From positions 1,300,001 to 1,364,000 of the forward strand of contig NC_064238.1 in NCBI RefSeq assembly GCF_023101765.2: a stretch of DNA of 64,000 nt, in the 5' to 3' direction. This DNA is from Spodoptera frugiperda (lineage: Eukaryota; Arthropoda; Insecta; Lepidoptera; Noctuidae). The translations under genes and the position numbers were made by a program. The notes beneath the pieces are model-generated. The model was not told the DNA's origin and searched no databases. It saw only the letters and a program-made list of their open reading frames with translations. Below, piece after piece: positions 44,142 through 57,004 of the stretch. Position 1 is the first letter of the stretch, and each line of letters begins with the position of its first letter.

Positions 44142-44245
44142 TAGTTTCAAGCCATGCTAGAATAGCAATGCATTCTGCAACATACTATGCAGCGACAGTC
44201 GCGTTGCTATTAGTCGCTTTCCTCGTCAAATAACTACGTGTTTGA
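44142..44245 (+). mobile_element. Family N MITE fragment
   Basis: GTTTCAAGCCATGCTAGAATAGC, GCATTCTGCAACATACTATGC, GCGACAGTCGCGTTGCTATTAG and GTCAAATAACTACGTG correspond to the centre and right arm of the MITE at 62531, with substitutions. The left arm is absent. Confidence 0.6.
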
Positions 44246-44346
44246 AGTCGAAAAAACAGAATAATTAAGTTTGATTTTTTATTAATTAATTGTAACATAT
44301 ATGAAGAAAGAAAAAAAAAGAAAGAAAAGTATATCTCAAAGGCTTT

Positions 44347-44370
44347 ACTCTCTCTCTCTCTCTCTCTTTT
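44347..44370. repeat. (CT)n microsatellite
   Basis: An uninterrupted CT run of about 11-12 units, preceded by a purine-rich GAAAGAAAAAAAAAGAAAGAAAAG tract at 44303-44329. Confidence 0.9.
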
Positions 44371-44967
44371 GCAAATCGTTCTTTTCATACATAATTCCCA
44401 TACATGACACGTACTGTACTTTAAATACATATCACACAAATAGACACATCTGTAGACAATACAATTAGATTTTTCAGTCAAACTTTCTAATAATACCGAT
44501 TACATTAAAAATAACCTCTTACCCTGGTGCCGTACAGCTAACAACATAAAAATATGGTTAATATTTCCTCTTACCCAAGGTGTCCAAACAACACATCGAC
44601 GGTACCCAAAATGCTTTGTGTTTCCCCCATCGCGAATCAGGGACCGTATTCTTGAAAAATGGGATTTTCTCTCCATTTTATCACGAGCACAATGATAAGG
44701 AAAAACAAAACAAACGTGGACAACCCCTTTCTTTTCTTTGCCGACCTTTCAATTATTTCGAAACGATTTAAAAGACATTTACAAAGTGTTCCATTCATAA
44801 ATCATAGTTCTGTTGTTTTTGTAAATAGTCCTTAGTGGACGGTTTTGTTTTTATTTGTTTTTAATGAGTATTTTATTTTTACTGGAAAGAAGTTTACTAT
44901 TTTTAATATTTTAGTTGAATAGTATTTTAATGTTTTGTAATGGTAACAAATGTTTTACAAAATCTAT
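44371..44967. other. Unannotated stretch
   Basis: A 63-codon frame at 44580-44771 has no recognisable feature. Nothing else seen. Confidence 0.3.
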
Positions 44968-45166
44968 ATTTGGGCTTTTGGAACATTTCTCAATAGTAGC
45001 ACGGAGTCTGGAATTGTGCCCGTTATATGGCAATAAGGTCACTCCCTATTACATGGGACTTATAACACAAATAATGAAAAGTGGGTGTACATTGTACAGT
45101 GGTATTACGTGCCGTAATGTGCACCTTTGCCTACCCCATAAGGGAAAAGAGGAGTGACGTTGCATA
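44968..45166 (+). mobile_element. Family A SINE lacking the tRNA head
   Basis: GGGCTTTTGGAACATTTCTC, AGCACGGAGTCTGGAATTGTG, TATTACATGGGACTTATAAC, GTGCACCTTTGCCTACCCC and GGAGTGACG. 5'-truncated just after the tRNA-like portion, so without Pol III boxes. Confidence 0.8.
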
Positions 45167-45822
45167 TTTTATATATTGAATAGAAACAAATTTTCAATAA
45201 TACTTAGTTTCAATTCATTCTCCTCAGCAGGTAGGATAGGTAGATAGTCAGTGACTTTACCAAACTTACCCCACACTTACCTTGACCAGACATTAAGTCC
45301 ATTATCAACAAAAACTTCGCAAAAGTCCACTAATCTAGCAGGTAAGTCCATAAATCTTCCTTAACGTAATTTAAATCCACTTATATCAGTAACATTACTT
45401 GCAATATAACTTCAGAAGTGCACGCCCATTCCGTGTCCGCGAACCTGTAACGACTCACAAACCTAACGTGACCCAATAAAACCACCAACACAAATTGATA
45501 TCCTAACTATAACCAATTTTAAACTTTATCACTAACCCATAAGACATAAATTTTGTTAAACCTCACCATGCAATTTCAATCGTCAAATTTTATTATTGTG
45601 AATGTGTAAAGTACTTTATTATGAATGAAGGATTTAAATGTTGAAACTGAATATTTTATGGGTTAATAAAAATATGTCATTACTTTTAAATTACAAATTG
45701 TGGATTAATTGCAAAGTTTGTGTTTTCATTTTGTAATTAAAATAAATTCAAAATGATTTAATTTTGTTTCGCTTGATCATATTTTATTTCACAACAAAAA
45801 TAGTTTCTATCAGAAAACATAA
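45167..45822. other. AT-rich spacer
   Basis: Nothing recognised. Confidence 0.3.
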
Positions 45823-46154
45823 GGGTGATTTTTCACCAAAGATGTGCTATGCTACGTCGCTGTGGATGCGTTTGGCTTCCACCAATCATATTCATTGGTA
45901 CACATAGCTTAGTAGTGGTGAAGCTTAGTACTGGTGGACTCAGCTTAGCTATTTTTTTTATACAGATAGATGCGTCCGGGCTTCCCTACTGTCGATACAT
46001 GGCATACTCAAGCTTGGCATCTTCATCTCCCAGCTACTTTGCGGCAGTGTGTCTCTATAGCAGATCTTATTCGCACAGCTACTGTCACATAGTGTCACAG
46101 CTTAGCTATTATATCTTCGTAGCATAGCTATATATCTCCGGTGGAAAAGCACCG
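45823..46154 (+). mobile_element. Harbinger-like MITE, copy 5, with exact TAA duplication
   Basis: TAA at 45820-45822 and at 46155-46157. Opens GGGTGATTTTTCACCAAAGATG, closes TCCGGTGGAAAAGCACCG. It contains GGATGCGTTTGGCTTCCACC and a duplicated AGCTTAGTASTGGTG. This copy gives the clearest target duplication of the family. A 100-codon frame across it is a by-product. Confidence 0.85.
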
Positions 46155-46157
46155 TAA

Positions 46158-48524
46158 TAAGTATTTGATATTTTCTATGTCTGAAAGATCAATTAAAAAA
46201 AACTACAACCTTCTTACCTATGTGAAGATCGAAGTCGCAAGATCCTTAAAGAAGGATCCTTAAGAAGATTTAATGTTGAGTAAAATTGAAATACCCCCAA
46301 TAACATTTTCATAGTAGCACAAGATAATCTGGACCCAATTATTATTTTAAATTTTCCATTATGCAAAGCCTCTTTTCAATTCGCATATTCTTCCAAATTC
46401 AAAAGGACTACAGATGATGATAATTTTCCCAACTTCATTGAAACACGTTGCGTTCAGTGATGAGTTTCAAAAACCTGACAACTTCATGTATTTTTTATTC
46501 AACAAAGCAAAAGTCTACTAAAAAGTTGAAAACTTAAACATCAACTTTTCTCGTTAAAAGTTCCTAAGTGAATAATAAAATAGACCTTTTTATTGGTGAC
46601 GCGTCAAATTTTCGTTTGATTGAGGACTGAGAAGTAGTCGAGTTTTTTTCCATTTGAATTATTTTAGGTCGTTGTGTCCCGATGGCGTTCCGCAGTGGGA
46701 ATCAATTTGCATAATTATCGAGTTTTAATTAGAGCCAGTGTAAATTTATATGTGCTAATAGTGAGTTTATTTAATTCTGTGAAAATCCTGGCTGGTATGG
46801 AGTGGGAATTGTAATGGTTTTATGTTCTTATAGCATCTTTGAAAGGCTGGATGGAAGGCCGTAGCGAAATGAGTTTGTGACTAATGTAAGTTATTTCTAC
46901 GTGCAATAGTGTTCACTATTAAAGTCCAAGCATGTATTCCAATTGGATCATAAATAAGTAGTTATAAAATGTCAACAAATAAAGAGATAAATAAATTAGT
47001 CTGTCTGTCGTCAGTGAAGCTAAGTGCTCGTTCCAGTGTGTAGCTTCGAATTTAGGGGAACTAGTGAGAAACTACATTCGTTACTCATTACGTTCATTTT
47101 TGTGAAAATATTAACAAAAGAAAAATATATGAGTATCAAAATTATGAACATAGAATAGAATTCACAATTCCATCATTTTAATTAAATTTTCCACACCATT
47201 GCAATATATTACAAAAACAAACTGTATTTTCTATCCAATATGTTATAATTATAATGACGTAAAAAATTAATAACAATAACAGTTATAATAAAAACGGTTA
47301 TAATCAAAAAATATCATAATATTATATTCTTTACTTGCTTAAAACAAAACTATTAGATACACCATCATCAAAAGAAAAAAAAACACCGATTCTTCCTAAA
47401 AGGGTGTATTGCATCGTCCGGAAGTTTTAGGGGGAATCGCGTGACACCGAGTTCTTTGACCGATTACGTGGATCGTGTGCTGTCATAGTTTGCGTAATGG
47501 CCGTACTTTTTGGGAACTCCGTTTATTGTGTCGGCTAAAAAGGATTATTGTGTTCGTGATGCGAATAATGCACGTTAATTTTTGTGCTATCACCGTTGTT
47601 TTTGTGTGTTTGGGTGGGGGGGATGTAGGATGCATTTACTCGTAATGGGTTTGAAAGAGGATATGGCGTTGTATGTTATTTGTAGAATCTATTGAAAATT
47701 TCAGTTGTAATCACTATGAAAGTATTGAGTGTTCTAAAATTATCTGCCACGGCTTTAATGGGAGGTAGTGTTATGTTTGAAGATTACAATAGTAAAAATA
47801 TTATTGATTGATGGGTTTTTTTTTCAAATATAAAAATCTACGAATGAGTCTTTTCTCCTTTCATTATAGCCATGGCAGATACTTTTAAACTCCTTATATG
47901 TACGAGTATGTCAAAAAATTCAACTTCCTCGAAAAATATCTCACTGTAATTACAGCAGGCTTGTTTTTAGATTTTCAACCTTAATGCTCTGTAATTAAGT
48001 TAAAACATAATATAGAATCCGATTACCTTACCATATTATGCTGTATCTGTACTTGTACTTGGAGTATCTGTTATTATTATTATTAAGCTGGTAGCAATGA
48101 ATCCCCGTGGGTGTCGTAGGCGAATTAATTAAATGATTTCCACAAGGAAAATTGTTCAATTGTAGCCATTTCTCTGTATCATTTATTATTACTGGTGTAA
48201 TTATGTATAATATAAGATCTCTTTCGTGGTTTTATTGTTAAAAATAGAACAGTAAATCATTTGAAAAAAAAAGAAATAAAATGTAATAAATAATAATTAT
48301 AATGTATATCATTTTAAATGAAGTAGCAAATATTACAATGGCCACGATAATATTTCACACAATTTCCTGGATCCAAGAAACAAATGTGAAGATTTAAAAT
48401 TCGGTAACGACTAGGTACCTTATACGACGGGAAACGAGTCTATTACCCGCGCGCAATTACGGACATAAAACGGCAATCTCAGATAAAATATTCGCGAAAT
48501 TTTATTGTTTTCTCGAAACACCAG
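46158..48524. other. Unannotated stretch; less AT-biased blocks at 46600-46760 and 47400-47620
   Basis: Direct repeat GATCCTTAAAGAAGGATCCTTAAG near 46240-46265. The two blocks contain scattered CG dinucleotides, TAATTATCGAGTTTTAATTAGAG-type homeodomain-like AT motifs, and no repeat signature, so they may be conserved non-coding DNA. No gene. Confidence 0.3.
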
Positions 48525-48754
48525 CATTAGAATAAAAGTAGACGCTAGCCTAGATCTTATAGACGATATTATTCAAGCGAAAAATGTCGGAAATCTTGAA
48601 AGCTTCCGATCGCTACACGAAAGCCCTGAGAATGCCTCCAATCTGACTGAGTGCTCTGGCGGACTCATATTGCCTCCCAATGACTGGCTCTTTCTATATA
48701 TAATTTTGAATGTGAATTTCTACGTGGATATTCAAGCCAATTTTACGGGGGGAA
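48525..48754 (+). CDS. Candidate internal exon, unidentified (about 76 codons)
   Basis: An acceptor-like ATTGTTTTCTCGAAACACCAG precedes 48525, and a strong donor GAA|GTAAGTA follows 48754. The 230 nt between are open in one frame, enter at phase 2 and leave at phase 1. The protein (VDASLDLIDDIIQAKNVG, then LTECSGGLILPPNDWLFLY, then a hydrophobic region) is not low-complexity. The frame has no ATG, which suits an internal exon but not an independent gene. I recognise no family. A chance open frame of this length is possible. Confidence 0.28.
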
Positions 48755-49714
48755 GTAAGTACGGAACCTTATTGACTTACGTCGTGTGCGGACGGATTGG
48801 CTTTATATTTTGTGATGCTCCTTCAACCGATGTTCTGTCGTAGATCAAAATCTTGTTACATATGTTTTGTCTATTTTTTGTAGAGGAAGGGTAAAGTGCT
48901 ACAGTATTTAGGCGACCGTGTTATTGGTCGAACGATTGATTCGAAATCTCATGCTCGATAGTGTACAACTATGAAGGTTTAGATAGGCGAAGTTTTAATG
49001 AGTATTTTGGTAAATAATAAATTATTTTTATTTTTAAGTTACAAGTACACGTCAATAAATTGGAATTTTTAATTAAAGGAATCAAATCGAAATCTTCGAT
49101 ATCCTAGTTAAAACTACTTAAAAAACTACCTCAAGCAAAAATTCTGACAAGACATTAAAACACCTGCCACTCGTAAACACACAATTCTCCCTCTATTACA
49201 ACAGAACTCAGAAGCCAGTCAACTGTCAGTTCCCCATACTATATTATATTCCATAATAAGTCATGATTTACCCAATAACAAGTATTCTTCCTACTCCCTA
49301 CAATCCTTATAAGGAAGTTCTATTTCCTCCACATTCGCCTTTGATCGCCTCTATTGTAATCTTTTCTCATATCATACCGAAATTTGTTCAAAGTGTACGA
49401 GTTATTGTTGGAAAATATCTACTGGCTTTTACTTTTGGTCAAAGGATATGATATAATAAGTTGACAACACGCCTGTTATCTTCCAAAGGGGTGAGTGGAA
49501 ATTGTTCTGTACTATCTCTTCGTCAAATGTGTTTTGTGCATCCTTTGCTGTAATGCGTATGTTTTTTCTTCACTTGTTTGCTATTGAGAAAGTTGAAATT
49601 GGGACACTTCATTGCGCTTAGTCTGACGTAAAAGTGAAGAAAAAAGAAATAAATAGCAGTGTGGCAATAAGACAGACGTTCGTTTACTTGTATGACGATA
49701 ACAATAATTACTAT
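48755..49714. other. Unannotated stretch
   Basis: The region just after 48755 keeps the frame open to 48843 but looks intron-like. Nothing else recognised. Confidence 0.3.
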
Positions 49715-49857
49715 CATCATTATCAGCAGGAAGACGTCCACTGTTGATCAAAGGCCTCACCCTTATTCCTCTACGTAGAATGACAAGCCGCCATCTACAT
49801 CCTCTAGTTCCTCGTGATTCTGACGATGCCTTCAGTCCACTTAGTGGGCATACCATC
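49715..49857 (-). repeat. Common insect retroelement end, inverted
   Basis: CATCATTATCAGCAGGAAGACGTCCACTGTTGATCAAAGGCC is the inverse of the GGCC…AGCAGTGGACGTC…GATGATG terminus of widespread insect LINE/SINE elements. CCTCTACGTAGAATGACAAGCCGCC follows. Confidence 0.6.
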
Positions 49858-49858
49858 A

Positions 49859-50012
49859 ATTTTTTTATGGAACACGCCGGTAGACGGACAGACAAATCAC
49901 GTAATGGTAAGCAATCGCCGCCGCCCATGGACACTTGAAACACCAGAGGCGTTACAAGTGCGTTGCCGGCCTTTTGAGGGTTAGGAATTTATGGGTTGTT
50001 GGGGAATCGGAT
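49859..50012 (-). mobile_element. Family E short element, inverted
   Basis: TTTTTTTATGGAACACGCCGG, ATCACGTAATGGTAAGC, GCCGCCGCCCATGGACAC, TTGAAACACCAGAGGCGTTAC and GTGCGTTGCCGGCCTTTTGAGG. It abuts the preceding repeat at 49715-49857, giving a composite insertion. A 120-codon minus frame spans both and is not a gene. Confidence 0.8.
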
Positions 50013-50740
50013 ATATAAGAAGATAAGATTCTTCTTAGAGTTGATTTAACTTATCCACGGCAAAAGGTGGATTTTAAGTAAGTCACTAAATATATAGGAT
50101 GTTTTACATATAACATGTAAGACATTAACAATAATAATAACACATATAACGAAGGATAGTTGGACAATAGTCATATTTTGGGATTCAAATTAAATACCCC
50201 TCCAATATATCATGCCCTTCGGGCGGGATTTACGATTTCATTTTGTCGGCTTATTGACTGCGTTGGGTTATTAAATAAGGTCACTGGGCCTTAATCCGAC
50301 TCTGAACTACTACGCGGGATATTTGCTAATAGAAGCTGAAAGACTTTTGTACCAGTTACTGGGATTCGTTTGTGGGAAATGAATTGGTTCGTGTGAAAGT
50401 CTGATAAGGTTTGTGATCAAAGAATTCTATGGTACTTATGTGTATTTAATTATTTCTTGGTATTACTGTTTCACGCCAAACTAGCATGAGATAATGTGGC
50501 ATAAGGTTGTATTTGGTACTTCGCGGTACCAAGATTATCCTTTGGTCGTGAGTGTATTTACAAGCTGTTTTTTTCGGAACCAAACTGCGTCACATTCTGC
50601 AAGAACTTGAAACCAAGCTATTGTACCTGTAACTGTACAATTAATCTGTTATCTATTTTGATAATTAAATTTTGTAACAGAAACAGAGTCAAGATTCCTC
50701 TACCTCTTCATCATGTCGCGCAGCCTAAGTAGGCTGAACT
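50013..50740. other. Unannotated stretch
   Basis: Nothing recognised. Confidence 0.3.
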
Positions 50741-50800
50741 TTTCTCCATGAATATACGTAAGTAAACCGTGGTTTTTAGTCAATTTAGTATGTCTCACAA
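50741..50800. mobile_element. Family N MITE right-end fragment
   Basis: TTTTCTCCATGAATATACGTAAGTAAACCG then AATTTAGTATGTCTCAC (50782-50798). The first part parallels the right arm at 39113-39142, and the second is identical to 62689-62705. Confidence 0.65.
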
Positions 50801-51317
50801 CAGTTATTATAGAAAAAGAAAATCCATGTAATTCAAAGTAAAAAAAAAAAACAGCGAAACGAGACAACAAGCTAATCTCACAAAACAATCAGAACACGTA
50901 CACAATTACCAATCATTACCAAAGACGTTTGAAGGAGAAATCGTCAAATAAATACCTACTTGACAACGTTTATACAAGCGATATGAAAAAAATAAGCGGT
51001 TTCTAAAACCGATGCTTTTGGCCGCATGTTATTGAGAATATCTATCGTTAGTTTCGTCACGAACCCATTACTGATTCCGTTGAGGTCTCGACTTAAGTAC
51101 CTCTGCGAAAGACTTTACTACTTGATCCCGCGTTTAAGTTTCACCATCCCGTGTCTTCGACTACTCTTTTATTATTAACCTTTCATACATTTAGAGATGT
51201 GTATAATTTTGAAGATTTTTTTAGTATTATTAAAGATATTTTTTGTGAATTAAGGATAAGCCAGATCAATGGGATGTAGGCAAAAAATCACCAATTTAGA
51301 TAGAATTATCAACTGAC
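50801..51317. other. Unannotated stretch
   Basis: Nothing recognised. Confidence 0.3.
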
Positions 51318-51398
51318 TCCTCTAGTGTCCATTGGCGGCGCTGATCACTTACCATCAGGTGACCCGTCTGCTCGTTTGCTCTCTATTCCATAAAAAAA
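51318..51398 (+). mobile_element. Family E 3' fragment
   Basis: CTCTAGTGTCCATTGGCGGCGC, CACTTACCATCAGGTGACCCG and TATTCCATAAAAAAAC. 5'-truncated. Confidence 0.7.
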
Positions 51399-54117
51399 CA
51401 CAGCTATCGTGCGTGTCATATTGTTTTGGAATCCTCAATTTTTCGACTCACAAATAAATAAACACGGAAACCACAGCCATATAACGGGATAAACAAAACA
51501 AAATTTACATAGACTCATTTGTTTGTAACTCAAAACTCAAACTCCATTATTATGAAAAGAGGATCCTATCAAAATAATTTCCACCGCATTTCAAACATAA
51601 CTCCTGATTCCGAACCCCCGAATTGCAACACCATACATATTTATAAACATATTTAGTCCAGTATTACGGAAACTTTTACAAACTTCGGCGTCGCAACGAC
51701 TTAGCCGAAAATGCGGACGTTTGGCGGAGATAAAAAAAAACTTCTGCCCGTATTAAAATAATAAATACGGCAAGTAACAAAACTCGACAAAAGTTATAAG
51801 ATTTATTCGCTCCATTAATTATTTGCTCGCCCGGAGACACGGCGTAATTATATTGTGAGCCAAAGTGAAATCCTACGCCCGAAGCAACTAGCCAGTTGTA
51901 AAACCTCACTGGCTTTTGTTTTTATCGGATCCGATATGATGGCAATAAAAATCTTTGTTGCTGATGTATCGAGAAACTATGTTGCAAAATACTACGCTCG
52001 AAGCTGTGATTGTACGTTTGAAATCGTCGCTTAAGTCTGAAATGGTGTATTTATGCTGGGATAATAACAGTTTTAATGTAGCTCGATGGAATAGCTGTAT
52101 TGTTTTTCGTAAACAGTCTATAAACATGTTATTTACAGTGTATGAAAGCACAACCAGTAGATAAGAATACAAAGTACAGATTTACATAATATAATTCTTA
52201 TATGGACGGTTTAAAAAAAACTGTAAGTACAAACAAACCCTTGCCAAACGCAACCAAAAATGTATTCAATCCACATAAAAATCCGAATGTAACTACATAA
52301 ATCGAACAAATCAAATTCATCTGAATAGAATAACTCAACTGTTTTTGTTAGCATGTAACACGAAAAGCTAGGAACAGATGAATTGAATACAAAAACATCA
52401 CAGCAAACAAGTTAGGCGAGCTTATGTAGCAAAACAGAGAGAATATGTGGTCCAAGTTTACCAATTTCACATGGACAATCCTGCAGGGGTTAACGAACCA
52501 TACCCATAGGACAAAAACACAATGCAGTTTGTCAAAACAATATGATATATCGGTTAGTGCACCAACAGATTCGTAGAAACTCAAGCGTGGTATTCGTTTG
52601 GTAGAATTTTAAAATACAATTTTACGGTGAACGATTTTGTTTGAGTCTCGTATCGTACAATAGACTTATGAGTACCTAGTGTTAGATTGGGTGCTTCGGG
52701 TATTTTTATGCCAATATCAGATATGGTTACTTTTATTTGGTGTTCGAGGGAGATAGTTTGTTTATTGAGGTAAAGTTTTATTATTGTTGGTTTTAGAAAT
52801 GAAAATGTTTCATTGAATGTAAAAGAAGTATATTAATTTCATGCATTTCTATGAAACGAATGTACTGCTAACACGGTGGGTTCTTAGCGTCATTGCTTAC
52901 AGGAACATTTCCTAAAAAAGATTTCTTCTTAAAATGTTTATTTTGTACGAAAATACGAACCCATATATTTCAATGAGACACGGCATTAGTAAACTCGGGC
53001 CAATCAATCACTGCGAAAATGTTCGCCATCAATGACAACTTGTTAACATTCAGCCGCTTCAATGCGATCTTTTTGCCAAGCCCAAATCACGGGCCCGCGT
53101 CCAGGGAACCGCCATTTTAAGATTTACGACCGACACAGCGGCATCCATTTTGTTAAAACCTACTCACGTGCAACATGCAAAAGCACTCGACCCGAAAACT
53201 CTTGAATGTACCGAAACTACTCAACGCGACACACGAAACGCGGGCCGCTTGGGGCCTCAGTAATTAAACAATTTTCATTATATCACCACACGTTGCCCAG
53301 CCCTGTGTAATGGCGATGTGTTATAGAAATTTCGTGAAATATATTTTAATGGAACCCGGGATAATCCCTCGATTAATTAACCTCATTTGTTTTTAAAGTA
53401 CGTAACGTCCGAAGTGTCGCTGTCATTCTGAATGTTTTATAATGACGTTTTATTTGAATTGCGGTTCATCTCGAGGGCTAAAGGCTCAATTTCGAGCGTC
53501 GAATTCGACAGTAAAGAGAATTCAATATTGTATTTTAATATTTGTGATATTTCAATACAATTTGGATGGCGATAATGAACCGTTTTAAATAACATTTTGT
53601 TGTGTTCTCCCAATGGGTCAAGCAGAATTGTTTATTGAACTTTCTTTGTTGCAAAAGGTGATTTTGATAAACTATAAATAACTAAGATAGTTTTGCTCAA
53701 CTCCTAAAATGACCCTGTATTTTTGTTTACCCAAACAACATAAGGATTTCGTGCGGTCTAATTTTGAACAACATCAAATCTCCCGATGTCGCATCTAGCA
53801 ATTTATTCCGATTGGGCACATTGGCCACACGAATAGACAGCTCCGTCCCAAGAGGATGCCCTGCAGTCAACACTTCGCAGTGGCACATCTAGTTTGTAAC
53901 CAATGTAGATCTTCGTTGTTACTATGTTGGCAGCGTAGTAGGCTACTGATTCCAGGCAAACTATGCAATTACTGAAATGATCATAGTAATACTACCTATA
54001 GTAATCAATTTGCGTATTCAAGGAATAATAATACGAGTATTGTATACTTCTAATGCCATGCATCGTTAACGCATTTCCATAACCAACAATATGAATTTTA
54101 TTAATTATAGCTTTTGC
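51399..54117. other. Repeat-poor stretch with CpG-richer block at 53000-53510
   Basis: This is one of the longest repeat-poor runs in the window. About 53000-53510 is CpG-richer (GGGCCCGCGTCCAGGGAACCG, GAAACGCGGGCCGCTTGGGG, TCTCGAGGGCTAAAGG). The region 51660-51900 is similar to a lesser degree. Both match nothing else here, so conserved regulatory DNA or a promoter-proximal region is plausible. No coding frame of note. Confidence 0.35.
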
Positions 54118-54272
54118 CCGCGACTTCGTTCGCGTGGAATAGTGTCTTCCGGCAAATTTTTGGTTTTAACCACATAGTTCCCGATCTCGCGGGATCTCTT
54201 CAAAAATGAGATGTGGAAGATATTCCAGGGAACTCTTCAAAAATCAACATAATGAGCTCTGTGTTTGAATTT
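54118..54272 (-). repeat. Common insect LINE-like 3' repeat, inverted
   Basis: AGCTTTTGCCCGCGACTTCGTTCGCGTGG is the inverse of a well-known insect repeat end (CGCGAACGAAGTCGCGGGC). It continues through CACATAGTTCCCGATCTCGCGGG. Body and 5' end are missing. Confidence 0.6.
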
Positions 54273-54810
54273 AATAGATGTATACTCACTTAGGGCATTG
54301 AAAAAATAGTTTAAAAACGGACTTAAACTAACTTAAAACTAAAGAAAGCTACGAATTACGAATTTATAACAATTAAAAAAGAAACTATATTACAACCTAT
54401 CCTCTATGCTATAATAACCAAGGTTAAACTAAATAATTTAAAAGAAACGACTTAAATCTAATCTAATTAATTTATAAATTAGACTTACAATTTTATTAAA
54501 CAAACTAACTACAGTAACTACTAATAATCGATATCAAACTAAACCTACGTTAAATAGTTTAACCAAAAAACCAGGAAAACCCAACAAATAAACTTATTTA
54601 TTGACAAATACAACGAAACCAATTTAGAATATACGAAACAGCAGGACCACTACAGACAAATAATCATACGACTGATAATACACTTTTTCTACGATAGTAC
54701 CGAAGCGCTCGGCCGATACCCAACCAAATGAATGTAACGAAACCATAGCGCGATCTATTTCGATCCCAACGCCATCTATCGAGGATAAAGACAACTTGGA
54801 TTATTTATTT
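54273..54810. other. AT-rich stretch with near-repetitive A/T blocks
   Basis: Dense runs such as ACTAACTTAAAACTAAAG. CGCGATCTATTTCGATCCCAACGCCATCTATCGAGG near 54750-54785 may be an old repeat piece. No gene. Confidence 0.3.
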
Positions 54811-55108
54811 ATACTCCGTTCGGGCATCTTCTTTGTATTAAATGTTTTATTATATTGATATTATTTTTTTCATACCTTTTTACTATTTATTTACTTTTTT
54901 CGATGAATTAAAACAATAACATGAACCGAAGTCGTGTAACGATCGACATAGAATTATCTATACTCCGTTAGAGCATTTTCTTTGTACTAAATGTTTTATT
55001 ATATTGATATTATTTTTTTCATACCTTTTTACTATTTATTTACTTTTTTCGATGAATTAAAACAATAACATGAACCGAAGTCGTGTAACGATCGACATAG
55101 AATTATTT
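54811..55108 (+). repeat. 149-bp tandem duplication, two copies
   Basis: ATACTCCGTT starts at 54811 and 54960. The two units share TAAATGTTTTATTATATTGA, TTTTTTCATACCTTTTTACT, CGATGAATTAAAACAATAAC and ATGAACCGAAGTCGTGTAAC almost without change. Differences cluster at the start (CGGGCATC versus AGAGCATT). Near-identity implies a recent duplication. Confidence 0.93.
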
Positions 55109-57004
55109 ATAAATAATTTATTTCTTATTTTTAATTTTTGAAATAAAAATATATCTAGAATTTAAAGAATGAATTCAATGGAAGACCGTGATTCTTTAAT
55201 TTGACATAACTTTTTTATTTATGAATGAATGATGTTGAATATTTTAATTTGCCTACAAAAGAGTTGATTTTATTTTTCTGCTTATTTCACTTACGGTGCA
55301 ATTTGTTTTCTTACAAGCGTACAAGCCTTTATTATTTTTATTTAGTTTAAAGTTTTTTCATTTACTAGGTATATTCTTGTGTTTGCATTTTGTAAAGAGG
55401 TATATTATATTTTATTTTTTTGTAAAATAGTTTAAAGTGTATTTTGTTTGTTATTTAAAGTGTGTATCATTTTATGATATTCATTTAGTGTGTAGTCAAC
55501 CACATGGTATAAAATAATGGTATTAATATTCTGTCAAAGCACATACAATTTGCTTTTTATAAATCCATTACTTACATGTAAACAGACCTGCTTATAATAG
55601 ACTTGAAACCAAACTGAAAATAATATCAAAAACAAAAAAAAATACACAAGAAAAACCGACAGAATTTACCGGGACCATCATACTGTTAACTTCATTAAAG
55701 AAAAGAGCAGTCCATAAACAAACAAAGCAAATAATTCCTTAAAAACTATAGCGAGAAATCCCCTTCAAGTCCGATGGACACATTAATTGCTTTTAGACAA
55801 GGAACGAAAAACGTAAAAACGTTCGTCTCTTTAACTTCAAAAAGCTCTTTGACGTGAAACCCTTTGACGTTCAGCTAAACAGCGCCAAGGCCCCAACTCC
55901 CGTACTAAAAGCAGATTACCATCAGTAATTAAAACGTGGTTTCGATCAGGGCTTGAAGAATTACCAGATTTTTCCACTAATATCATTGAACTTACAAACT
56001 ATGCCGATAATGTTCGAATATTTCATTTTTATGACATTTTTTTCTGAAGATTGGGACGTGTAGCTCTTGTTACTTCTTTTGTTTTCGTAGTTTGGCTTTT
56101 AATGGCTTTGGTTTTTAATGTCTAGATGTGCTATAAGTATTACTTTCGAACAAGATTTTAAGTTCAATTCTTGAGTTATATGTAGCACGTGATTTTTTTA
56201 AATTCGTAATTTTATTTGTAATTCTCCTACGGCCTTTGAGACTATTCAAGATCACTATATGTTTCAAATTGGAGTACTTAGAAAATTTATGATTGAAAAT
56301 ACATGCTATTTGGTACCCTTTTCTAAAACATTTTCCGAAATGCCTTGTTCAGCTGTAGTTTACGAACTCTGTAGTTAGATTTCAATACGGCAGGACAACT
56401 TGAAATGGTAGTGGAGTTTGTGTTCAATATCACGTACGGCATGACTCATACCCGAGCATCTATTCTAAACAAACGCACTACATTTTGGAAGCAAAGCCTC
56501 TGGTGACGGTTTTAGTGGGAACGATAAAATTCGATATATTTTCGAACCGACTGAACTTTTTGTGTCTGCAGGCCGTTTGCTGAAGTTTCGTTTTATTTTA
56601 TTCGAGGTACTGTTAGAAATTGCAGTTTTGCTTCGTTGACCGTGTTAGCTATTTGATAAAATCTTGATGGTAAGAAGTAAGTCTAGGGCTATTATGATAA
56701 ATCAACCTATGTACTAAAACATGTCAATGTAAAACTACGTTCGTTGAAAAACTATAAAATTTCTTTAATGATGAATTGATGTCGGTTAAGAAATCTTTTC
56801 TTCTTTTGAGTTTTTCACAACTTCGTTTGGCTTAATATTGAGTTTTAACCAGATTTTTATGAAAGTCAGCGTTTTGTTGTGACTCAGCGTTTAACCTCTA
56901 GATTTTAGTTGAGACTTCTATGTTTTGGACATCAATCATAAACTAGCACTAACTACCCTAGTTTAAAATATTCCAGTCAATATAAACCAAAACTTCCTTG
57001 CTAT
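55109..57004. other. Unannotated AT-rich stretch
   Basis: No repeat with definable ends and no gene candidate. Confidence 0.3.

Noticed and set aside
49581..49943. 120-codon minus-strand frame
   Set aside because: Spans two repeat insertions; its middle and ends are translated repeat sequence.
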